Shown in pieces: positions 12,501 through 24,195 of a DNA stretch of 64,000 nt; the first letter of the stretch is position 1; the number at the start of each line of letters is the position of its first letter. Origin of the DNA: Beaufortia kweichowensis (taxonomy: Eukaryota; Chordata; Actinopteri; Cypriniformes; Gastromyzontidae); assembly GCA_019155185.1 (NCBI GenBank), contig CM032794.1, positions 12,626,721-12,690,720 on the forward strand, in the 5' to 3' direction. The notes beneath the pieces were generated by a model. That model was not told where the DNA came from and made no database searches. It was given only the letters and a program-made list of their open reading frames with translations. Made by a program: the position numbers and the translations under genes.

Positions 12501-13140
12501 ATTATATTCTCGCAAGCATGCTACAACCTGCAAGTGCTCAAAATGTTTGAATGTAACATAATATAGTATATCAGTTCCGGATTTTATGATCTAAGAAACC
12601 CAACCAGGCTTCCCAGAAATAACAATCAGCACTTTTTTAATAGTGATTAAAAATAGTGATCCCTCTGTGGTTGGTGCAGATTAAATATTGTTGAGTTGTG
12701 GCCTTTGCTGACGTGGCATTTCTTTATCTCCCAGTATTCTCAATGGTGTAAGAGACCAGCTGTGGTTCATCAGTGTGAGAGGCCTTGCCTGGGGTAGCTG
12801 AGGACACACACACATAAATAACTGCTTATGGGAACACAGAACACAATACTACCATTTGGGTAGGTTTGGAATTTACCTTAGATTATATCTGACATTAGAA
12901 AGGATGTTTGAATACACCAGATTGTTGTTGATTCATAACCTGAAAGGAAAACATACGGGTGAGTGGGGAGAGGAGGAGTATTGAACTCAATCCAAGATGT
13001 GCACAACAAATTATTATTTCGATGTTCTACAGGTTTATGTAAGGATGATGTTAACCTTGACCTTTAGTTGGGAATACTGGGAAAGATTCTGGGAAAATCT
13101 ACAAACAGAGACTCTATACAGTATGTAATATTCATTGTGA

Positions 13141-13169
13141 ATAATGTCTCACTTACTGTGAGACATTAT
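13141..13169. repeat. perfect 12-bp inverted repeat (hairpin)
   Basis: ATAATGTCTCAC, five-base loop TTACT, GTGAGACATTAT. No associated gene or element was identified. Confidence 0.7.
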
Positions 13170-14585
13170 CTTTCTTGGACACAGTGACACAAACTAGCTA
13201 CTTGTACCTTTAGATGTTATTTAAATAGTTTGTTAAGAACCAAATCAAATAAGGTAGAAAAGTTTTTCTAAATTGCGAGGTCAGGGTTATGGAGTAAAAG
13301 CCTGTTACTGCATGTGAGGTCTCTATGCCTTTTTACAGCATGCACATTTTCACACAAGCTCGTGTACTACAAAGCAAAACACAAACCTAGTCTTTTGTAT
13401 GACTTGTCCCTGAGTCATGCCGACCCAGACAGGATTTGTTCTTAATGTTCTGTTCCTTAAAAGATGATGTCATTTTTCCTTTGATTTGATTTTTTGTCCT
13501 TATCAAAGCCTTAACAACTTGAAATGTTACCTTCCAGAAAAAGATTATTCAGGAATTTAATTGGTTGGCACTGGGCAAAATATTACTTTTATCTGCACAT
13601 AATGGTGAAAGGAATAGTGGTTCTTATGTGCATGTTATGTGTTTTTTTATAAGATTCCTGGGTAGAGAACTGAGCATCTTTATCTCAGTCACTGGACTGC
13701 ATTAAAGAGAAAAATAAAAACATGATCAGTTATTCCCCTTAAGCTGTTTTAAACCAGACTTTCTTTGTTTCAATGGAACACAAAAGGCAAATGTTTTTGT
13801 GGGACATTTAAGTGGGACATTTAAGGCAGAACATACAACCTGGCAAAAATATAAAAAAACAGGCAAGAACAAAATAAGTAAACCTGTTAAGCCAAAATTT
13901 TCATTTACTCGTTAAGCAATTGCTTTTACACATTAACAAGGAGACAACAATAAGCATAATCTACAAAGCTATGTTTACAAGTTTGAATAAAGATAAAGCT
14001 AAGGTAAGGCAAACACTGAATTAAACATTCCAGAAATCCATCTCCTTCCCAAGCAAGATAGTCGACTGCCTGATCTCTGTGGTGGGCCTGTTGTCGCCAG
14101 GGAAATCACCTTAGTTTTCAGTAAAAGTAACACTTTGGTTCTTTCATCTATGTTTCATGACCTTGTTTGTTACAATATCGCAGTTTCCAGAAATCCAGAT
14201 CACAGATGGCCTCCTCTTTACTCATAAACACATGTGCTACAAAGCAGTGCATGCAGGAATCACTTTAGCTGTACCTGAACTCACATTAACTTAGCAATGT
14301 GTTATTTTTTTAAAGCCCATAAAAAGAGAATCTGGACAACTATAATGAACATTTCTTAACAGGTATGTTTGAATAGGAATCCAGCCAAGCTAGATTGTGC
14401 TGAGGTTTGGGTAATTGTGTCTTGTAAACTTAATTTAAAAGAGCATGGCTTTCTTTTTTAGCAAGTCTGGTTTAAATCGGTGGACGTGGAAAGGATCACC
14501 TTGATTATATAAAGTTTTTTTATATAGTATTACAGTAATAGCAATTTGGAATCAACAAACAGTGATTATGTACCTACATTCATAA

Positions 14586-15200
14586 TAGGGTGGGAAAAAA
14601 ATCGATGCATCGGGATTCTTTCTCTAACGATTCTGAATCGATTCTCAAAGATTCAGAATCGATTCTATGTCAGAACTTGTTCATCCTGAATATAACTTTG
14701 TTAAAATAAAAGCAATTCACGAATTTCCCTTTACAGATAATAAGCAAGCGTAAAAGTTATGCGTTATGCGGAAGCATAAGTTCGGGAGAGTCTCCGGGAG
14801 GGCCCCGAAGCGCTTGTACCCGAACCCAGAGAGCTGCCCCCACGGAAGGTAACGTTGAGGCGAGGGGTGGAGGAGGGATGCCAAACGCTAGAGAGAGAAC
14901 GAAGGTAAGGCTGCTTGATTATTTTATAGAGGTTCTCTCTTGCGCTGATAGGGCAGATGATGTGATTACTAATGATGAATTGGCCGGTTCACTTATCTGT
15001 GCGTGCTCCTCCCGAAATTAGTTTATCAAACTTCACTAAAATTAAACTTCAAGATGGGAATACTGTCAAAGAGATTCTAACTATAAACAAAAAGCATAAA
15101 AACTAAAGCATAAAAATTATACGAAGAATCGTTTTGGAATCGGATCGTGAGTCCCAGAATCGGAATCGGATCGCGTAGTACCTAAAGATTCCCACCCCTG
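14586..15200. mobile_element. non-autonomous hAT-type DNA transposon with 8-bp target duplication
   Basis: The ends TAGGGTGGGAA... and ...AAAGATTCCCACCCCTG form imperfect terminal inverted repeats, flanked by identical 8-bp duplications ATTCATAA (14578-14585 and 15201-15208), the target-site length of hAT elements. Repeated GAATCGATTC and GAATCGGATCG words lie near both ends. The central part (about 14770-14900) is GC-rich and distinct. No transposase frame remains. Confidence 0.85.
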
Positions 15201-16533
15201 ATTCATAACTGGCGTTTTCGTACACGTTTAGAAAAATGTGGTTATAGGTGGTGCTGTTTCAGCATTTACAATATACATGTCCCTTCAGTTTACTTTAAAG
15301 CCAGTAATAACACAGATTACATAATGACATATGAAACCCCACTTATCTAGTTCCAGCTAAATATGAAGTGAAATACTAAAAAAGTAAATTGCAACCAAAT
15401 ACCCAGGTGATAATAGGAAGTTTTGTGGCAAGAAACAACAAGTACTTTGACATAATATTGGTTTGTTTGGTTGAATAAATGTGTACTGTAGATGCATGTC
15501 TACAATGGTATAAAAAAGTAATTAAAAACCCCCAATAATTTCCTGTATTTTTGGAGAATTTAATTGTTTCATTTTTATAAAATTTCATAAAAGTACCTGA
15601 CTGACTCAAATTATCCCTCAGAATTTAAATGCTAATAAACCTTGTTAAAGCAGTGAAGTGGTGTTAACTTTTATATAGCCTAGCGCTTTAGGAGAAAAAT
15701 AAAAATGTCTTTCTCCCTCTCCCTAAAGTTTTTTAAACATCTGTAAGTCGGTGTTGTGGTTTCTGCTTTATAATTCAACTTTTGTATTATTGTGCACAAA
15801 TATATTTATGTTACAAACCAAAGTATGAAAACATGGACATTTAAATCTTAAAGTAATAAGATCAAAAAGCCAATCAACTGATCACATGACCATATAAAGA
15901 CCATTCAAAACTAGGAACAGATTAAAATATACAGATTAAAAGTGTGTAAATTGAATTGCAACAGATTGAGTGAAATTTTATTTTAAACAGATGTAAGGAT
16001 ATTGTAAGGATACTGGCAGAGAAACTAACATCTGATTTTAATTACCTCCTGTGAAATATACGCTCTAGTATTATTGCAATGATTTGTGAAGTGTTTGACA
16101 CAGTTAGATTGCAAACGTTACTTACATTCACAAACTGACCCTCCGATGGACTTTTAACCGTCATGGACTACTTTCATATCTGTGTATATAGTCTTACAAT
16201 TTTGATTTATTTTATTTCCACCCCAAACTGCTGGATTTACTACCATTAAAACAATCTTGTAACATCTTGTAAAAATATCATTCTCATCATTAACTCAAAG
16301 CATTACGAATGATTTAGTAACAATAAAACATTAAAGCTATTTAACGTGAATAAACGGGACTTTTATTTTGATACTAATTATCGCCTACTTGTTGTATGAA
16401 GCTTTTTACGGTGCCAAGCTTTTTCTTAACTACTAAAAACGTGTCTTAAAAGCTTAATTAATCAAGACAGACTTTCCGAGCATATATATCTGTATATTGA
16501 ATATCTATTATATTGTTAACTCTGTGCAGACAA

Positions 16534-17433
16534 ATGCTAGGACAAAAGGGCGTTTTGAATATCTTTAAAGGTAAGACGCTGCGTTCTTTCACTATGCAAT
16601 GAATCAGCGTTTTGTAAAAGCACTGCTCGTTGTATTCATGTTTTTAAAATACACGTTTATGTTCAGATATGCTAGGTTACAGCTAGGTTTTGACGTAAGA
16701 TACAAAGAAATAAATGAGCACGGCACTGGTACGCGATTTATATGGAAAAGGTGTATGAAACCCGTATCTTCGACGTAAACTTAAGACCTACTGCTCTCTC
16801 GCGGTAATGTGATGTCATATGTCGTTTGGTCTGCGCTGCGCTGCGCCAAACTTTAACCGAAATCACCCTCTAGTTTAGTGATGTGGTGGGGCGCCGCCTT
16901 CAGTCTTGCGGGATCATGCCTTTGGCGTAATCAGTAACTAGACTTGAGAAGCGTGATTTTAAACACTTGCTTATGGATACGTTTTTGTACTCATAAAGCA
17001 TAGGAATTGGTTAATAAAATGTTAAGTCAGAATGTTATTGAGCTTTTAATTATAATAAATTGAACCTCCCCTATTTAATTCTATGTTTAAAGGGCAGTTA
17101 ATATATGGTTTTAACATGTTTATTCAAATAATTTCTTGTTTCACAAGAGAAATACCAAGGTACTTTCTTCCTGTTAAATGCTAATTACCTGTTTGCTGCA
17201 AATGCCTTTAACGTCATTTACTCAAATTAACCCTGTTTGTATGTTTCAGGTTTTGTCAACCCAAAACTTCAACTTTGTTTTTTTTTATTTCAGGTGCAGT
17301 ATTAATGAAGAGAGTTTCTGTCAGACTATGCACATCATGTTATCAGAATGAGTCCAGGGATAACTGCTGTCACTGGTCAAAGGTAAACCAACATGTAAGG
17401 CCTAATTCTTCTCATCAAGCAACAAGACTCCAG
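16534..17433 (+). other. CpG-dense patch with two exon-like segments, candidate unidentified gene start
   Basis: About 16540-16960 is rich in CpG in an otherwise CpG-poor region and includes GCGCTGCGCTGCGC and GGCGCCGCC. At its left edge an ATG (16534) opens MLGQKGVLNIFKG and stops at a strong donor (AAAG|GTAAGA, 16571). At 17295 an acceptor (TTTATTTCAG) opens a segment in the compatible phase, KRVSVRLCTSCYQNESRDNC, with possible donors at 17384 and 17434 (CTCCAG|GTATCA). The joined leader is basic and amphipathic, like a mitochondrial targeting sequence, but no known protein is recognised and no later exons were found. It may be a lncRNA promoter, a diverged gene or coincidence. Confidence 0.3.
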
Positions 17434-18341
17434 GTATCATACTTAATACCTTTTCTCCATTATATTGCACAGCATGGGCATTGCTTACCCAGGTGCCATG
17501 TATCAGTCTATATTAAAACCCATTGCAGTAGAAAAAACTTTTTAATGTTTGTCTATTTTATACCATTATAAAGCATTCAGCATTTCTACAATGATTAATG
17601 GTATATATTTTTTGTGTATGAGATTTCTCATGTTAGTTGATTGCATTGTTTCAAATACCATGTGAAAAATAGTATGCAGTCGGCAGTGTCATTATCAGTA
17701 AGTAGCAAGCTAGTATTTTATTACAACAAAAAAAAACAAATTGCCTGGAGATGAGCTTTAATGAAAGGTTCTATCATTTAATCAATGACCTCACCATATA
17801 AATAAGCACAGAACATCTTCCCAAACCCAAAGAAGGAAAAATAGATTAGGTTAACTATAAAAAACGTATCTAGAGGAAAATGTGCTGCGATCTGTAAGTG
17901 TGCTGGGATAATAGTGGGTGATTTCATCTTTCAAATGGTTAATGACTTGGAGCAGTCAAATCTTAAAGGATAGGATTTTGAGGAACTGGAGACAAATGGG
18001 TTGTTTTTTTGTTTCCAGAACCACCCAAGCACAGATATGGGAGTTGTTGGTCTTCACCCAACTGTGCCAGGGCTCTGGTCCATATTAATCAACTCGTGAA
18101 CTTTTCAGCAGTATGCATTATTAGTTATCTGAAATACAGGACCATTTAAGCTTAATTTTTCCTCAGGTTTCTGCAAAATGTAAACTTATTCCTAAATTTA
18201 ACATGCTGAATTTACCAATCCTTGATTAAACGAGTGATGATTAAAAAAGTCCACTGATATATTCTTTTCTAAGTAAATCTAGTGCATAGCAAAACACATC
18301 CATTTTAATCTCAACACAATCCATAATACATTCCTCAACAA

Positions 18342-18851
18342 GTGCTGTTGTTTTGGGGTGAAAGGGCTTGTAGTGTTCTGTTTAAAAATTACAAAATCCA
18401 AATCACTCATCTGATGGTTCATGGATGTTCTCACATGTATGCCGCACCCTCCCCCTGCACTCTTTTTCATTTCCCTGTTTTGGCAGGACTGGGAAAGGCT
18501 ATAAGGGGACACCAGATTGTCTGTGCCAAGAATGGAAATATCAGACACTTGAGAAGTGAACAGACCTTTCCAGATTTGTTTAAGATAAGGGTGCACAGAT
18601 TTCCAGTTAAAGTCTGTGGTGGTAGTCAGCCAAAAATAGCTTTAATCTGTTTAATCTCAATTTCAAGTCTTAACCAGGCCAGAATGTCCTACCTGGGGAG
18701 AGTTTTAAACAAACATCATTCTTTACATCGTGCATTTTACTCTTATCACCAGGCCCAGATGAAATCTGCAGACTTTATTCATGCATTGATTTTGGGACAG
18801 AATCTGTGTAATTCTGTTGATTGGATTTCAGTTGATGGTAAAATACATTAA
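18342..18851 (+). other. orphan 169-codon open frame, unrecognised
   Basis: This is the longest open frame outside known genes. It has no recognised domain and a mixed hydrophobic composition. A good acceptor-like sequence (CCTGTTTTGGCAG, just before 18487) lies inside it, so part could be an exon of the candidate gene that starts near 16.5 kb. Chance is the simplest explanation. Confidence 0.15.
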
Positions 18852-21800
18852 TTGAAGTGATATGTACTACATTGTTTTTAGTGTTTGAAAGCATAATAAA
18901 TTATTTAACACATTTAAAAAGATTTTTAAATATTTAATAAATAAACAAGGAATAGTTTTGTGCACAATGAGAGTGGCATACATTCCAATGTGGACATTTG
19001 CAATGCTTTCAGTGTTCTGCAGGTGCAGATTTTATGTCTTATCACAGAAACTATCACAAGTTACAGTTGAAATAGGAGCCAGATTTGTCTGTCATTGCAG
19101 TATAAAAATAGAATTGTTTTTGTTATCATAGGGTGTTGGTGGTTGCAGGTTATAGAGAACTTACATAATTATAGAGAATTGCTGCGGTTCTTTTAGTTAA
19201 ACAATAATTGCATCACAATTAAGTAAGACTTTAATTCAAAACTTTACACTACTGACTGCTTATATTAATTGTTTTTACAAATATACTGTAAGCTTATGTA
19301 CATTTTTGATTACTCAGTCATGTGTGTGAGAGTTTGTCTTTATGTCATTTACCATGTAATCCATGTCTTGCTAATGCTATTAGATACATGTGACTGAAAT
19401 TATAAGGAACGCAAATGCTAAACATCACTCTTTCAATAATTCTAACTGATTCCTAGAAATTAAGTAGGTCAGACTGATCAGCCAAATGCCGATGTCAACA
19501 TGCATTTTTATGACATGGAAAACCATGCCCCAATTATATCTGACAATAAAATATAAATAATAAATAGGCTGCATATTTCTCTGTGATTACATAATCTTAT
19601 ATCGTATCTATGATTTTAATATATAATACAGTATATAATGTTTAAGTTAAAATTTGTTATATTAATGAGGATAATGTTTCTTGCATCTTGCAGTCATCTT
19701 TGCTGCTGTGTTTGCCATTAAATAATTTTCATTGTGAGTGATCAGTGCAAAATCTCTATTGCATGTAAATTAGAGGAAAGATTCAGTAGAAACTACGATT
19801 AAAGTCTGACTTTTTTAAACACGTATTTTAATCAAGCTACAAGTGAACTCTGCAGAGTACTCACATAATACAGCTTGAGTTGATAATACAGAACTATGAG
19901 AACTTGTAAAAGGTTTTCTTATGAAAGCCAGAAAATTTATCTTTATTTGATTAAAAATTGTAATAGAATAAGAAAAAGCTGTTCTGTTCATCTGTTTAAG
20001 CGGAAAGCAACTGGCAGTGAACAAATTCATTGTCCATTTTTCTTCAGATTTTAACAGCTCGTTTTATTATGTAATTCCCATACTTGTACCATTAACGTCA
20101 TTGTTTTGAAAAATAGCATGAGGATTTGTGTTTAAAGTTGGAATATAATTCTATGCGATTATAGTACGGTTTTCTTAAAATTTTCTTTTTTATGACTCGG
20201 AAGAAATTGATTAGATCTTTGGGAAAACAACATGATCTCCCGGGGAACTTGCAATAGGATGCCAGTTTTTGTGTTTTCATTTGCTTTCAAAACCATGCTA
20301 GTGGACTAAGGCAGACAAATCCTGCATTTTGAAAACAGAAACATTTCAATTTAAAATTATTTCTGTTAGGTCAGTCTGATGTGGAATTACTGTAATTTCC
20401 ACATCAGCTTGTCAGATCTACTTGTGCTGCTTGCTGAAAACACAGTATGTCTGTGCAGTTTACAGAACACAATGTCTGAATTACATCACACTTCAGTCTA
20501 AACGTTTCTTTGCCAAAAACAAAAGACTGCTGAAGGTTAACCTACTTTACCACAACCTTACATTCAACCATATGAAGAACCATAAATACTGTCTGAAGTT
20601 ACACACGATTAAGCACTATGAAAAAGTTCAGTTGTCAAATATACATCACACCTAATTTCACACAGTTGTCACTGAATTATAAGGGAAAATTACACTGGAA
20701 AACTACAAAGGCTTGCTGCAGCTGTTGTTTTTTATGATTAAGTAAGCCAGACGTTCTGTAAAAGGCCTGTGTAAATGAGCTACAGCCATTTCATTCAGCA
20801 CCAAGTTGTAGATATAGCACTAAATAGCCTTCTAGTATCCTTCTAATGACTTAAATATCTCTAGTGGAGCAATTAATTATGTGGCCATAATTTGTGCTTT
20901 ACCAGTTAATTTTAAAGATGGTTTATTTAATTTACTTTATTGGACCAGATAGATTGATAAAAATTTTGTGTATATATCCTGACCTCATCTTTTATTTCTC
21001 ATTGGGTGAGTTGGGTCATTGCTCAGCTTTATACAGTATTAATCAAAGTAAAGCAATTCAAAAAGAAAAACAATTCTAATGTCTTTTACTTGTATAAATG
21101 ATTTAAAATGTATTTATTCTGTGCTATTTGAAGTTGTTTTTTAGGTAGTATGTCTTTAAATGCCCCTGGGAGTGTACAGTACTACAGTATCCTGCACACT
21201 ATGTGTGTAAATCTATTATTTAACAACAAGGTGTATAAATATCACACATAGAGAGATTTTTCAGTCTAAGGTTGTTCTACAAATGAGTGACTTTTTATCT
21301 ACAGTAAAGCCAATTAGTCTGGTCCGTGAGTGAATGCACGAGTCTGTTTGGTTTCCTAATGCACCTCATTAGTACATTATCCCAAAAGTATGTAGCGATT
21401 AATGTATGTAATGCAGGGCAGTGAACCAGAAAATAGTGGTTACCAGGTCATGACACACTAAATGAAAATACAGCACACTCGCTCATTGACTCACTGTGGG
21501 AATGTTCAAACAGCTCTGTTGTTGTGTGAAAGAACAAAAGATTCCTCCAAAGTCCATCATGCTGGCCATTGACATTATCAGATAAATAACTCTTAAATAT
21601 AAAGTCATGTTGCACAGTTTGTATGATAGTGGGCCCTATATAGCGACTGACCTCTTTTTTTAGCCGAGAGTGAGCACTTTTGTGGCACTTTACACTTTGA
21701 TTGTTCAACCAAAAGCTGGCTCATGCCATGCTGTGTTAAGCTCATTATAGAGCAAAGTGACCCTAGAATTTACATGGAACACAACCCTGTTCAGTGAATT

Positions 21801-24157
21801 ACTAAACCTCAACAAAAACACGGCCAGCAAAACAACAAAACAAAGCATGAAAGTCTGGCAGTGGGCTTTTACTAAAGGAGGGACATTCTTCATGGTTTCA
21901 AGGAGATGTTAGATTTTGGCTGACATAATAAATATGATTGTTCTGAGAAAATATCATTATAATTAGATGTGAAATTAGGCCAGATGTGAGGTAATCCAGA
22001 ATAAAGCTTTCTTTGGCTTGTACTTGCTTGTCATGTTGTGTAACAGAAAAATGGTGTTCTTTATTGGACATGTGTTGTTTCAAGATGTGGTGAAATTAGG
22101 TGAAAACAAAGTTTCGGTTTATTATGTACAAAGTTGAAAAAAGCAAGTTTGTGGACTGGATTATGCTGTGCAGGGGATGTTGTGTTAAGTGAAGGATTTT
22201 TGTACAGGTTTTGGAGTCTGTGCTTGAAGTGTCAATGTAGTCTGAGGGACATTAGTTTGGGATGGTACAACAAGAAGGTGAGCAAGTGATTCACATTTTG
22301 CACAAAATCCTTAATGTAATGGAGTGTCATAATCTATTACCTGAGCTACAGAAAATGGCACTTAAGATGTTTACAAACAGAAATGTACAAAATGCAAGTG
22401 TGTACGTGAGTCTATGTCTGTGAAAGCTGTACAGACTCCAGCTAATCCCTCAAGGAGGGGGGTAGTGGGGGTATCAGCTAGTGGATTTCTATGAATACTT
22501 AGCCTAGTGTTTCATTTCACAGCCAAGAAAACCAGTAAGTGGTGTGAAAAGTGATGCTTTAAGCATTATGAATGCATTTAAGTCCTCTGACACATAGTTT
22601 GGCTAAGGACCTTATAAAGGCAGACAGCATGTGTTAAACATTGTTACCTCTTAAGACATAATGCTTCATTAAATTAGTCAAGTCTTGTTCTGTACAAGGC
22701 CCTGAGGATATAAGGCTTACGATTTTTGTTATTTGTTTACAGTAATTATTAATTTCACAACAAAACCGTAACAGATTATTCCTTCATTTTAATCCATTTA
22801 ACAGGAAAGGACATGAGAAAATGGCCAGAGAACATTTCTTAAGCATTATAGATGTTTGTGTGTAAGTTGTACGGGGAATGGGCACTGCTTAAAAAACTAA
22901 GCCACTAGAAAAAACAAGAGCTAGTCTGATTTCCAGAAATTTCAGATCAATTCTATGTTTGGTGGATTATATTTGGGAACGTAATTGATGAAGAGCGGAT
23001 TACATTTTGACACCCAGTACATTGTTCTTAATGACTTGCACACGTTACTTTGAAAACACGTACAGCGCATCTTTGAATGCCCAAGTTTTTCAACTTGGGT
23101 TACAACACTGCTAAGGTTGTGTAAGACTGTGTACGTTTTTAAGTCCATAACTTAATGGAGTAAAAATGTGTGTAATGTAATTAAAACATTTTGGACACAA
23201 TTAGGAAGCAGCAAATAGAAAGCAAGATCTAAAAGATTAAAGTTTACAAAAACAGTATGTTGTTGTTTAAATTTATTTAGTGTTCTGTGTTAACTTTACA
23301 CAGTGGATTACTGCAGGTCTGTTTACGTGTTCGAGTCTGCGCCTTGGGATTTTTTTTTTTCGGATTTTCGCACATGATGTGCTTTCCGTAGGCCGTGCTA
23401 CATGCTGTAGATCTACTCAGATGACCACATTCAAGTCACGGGGGACACGCAGACTGGCTTGCATACCCCTAAACACACATTCCTTTATTCTGGAGATGAG
23501 GCAAAGTTCAATTCTCTCTTACATTTACACTACATGTACTCAAAATCTGTAAAAAAAAATATGCACAACTGATTAATGCACAACTGACTGAACAATAAAA
23601 AAATCTGTATTCTTGGTAATCTAATAAATATCATTTTGTAATATTAATAAATATCATTTTGTAATTTTAATATTTCTTTTAAATACAACATGTATGTAGG
23701 CATATGTAGACTGGCTTGTTTTCTTATCATTGAAAAATGGAGTGACGGAGGGAGAAAAGGAAATGCGCACACACACACACACACACAGAGGAATTTGAGC
23801 CGAGTTTAAAAATGAGAGAAGCAGAAGGAACAGCACAATAAATCAGGGATTGGGTAGAAAATGTGTACTGTATTTGAGATGCTCTAGGCAAATGCTGGTT
23901 GCTTCACTATAAAACACTCAGGACAGAATTTGTTCCTTGGTAGATGATGTCACATTTTGTGGCAGAAGCGAAACATGTGTGTTCCTTTGTGTAAGGCCAT
24001 TTGTTTTTGTGTACCAATACCAATATGTATGTGTAATATGTGTGCGTGGGAAGGGGTTTTGCATTACACTGGTTGTGCTGTGTTTGGCAGATGTCCATTA
24101 TTTATTCTGCAGTATATGTATGACAGATTCTAAGAACATGCTGTCCTGGGAAAGCAT

Positions 24158-24195
<38 letters not shown>

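Larger units (their letters stand above)
9134..14577. other. intergenic DNA, no gene supported
   Basis: AT-rich sequence with short open frames only. It contains a worn repeat (12140-12500) and a 12-bp-arm hairpin (13141-13169). No exon with convincing splice sites and protein content was found on either strand. Confidence 0.5.
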
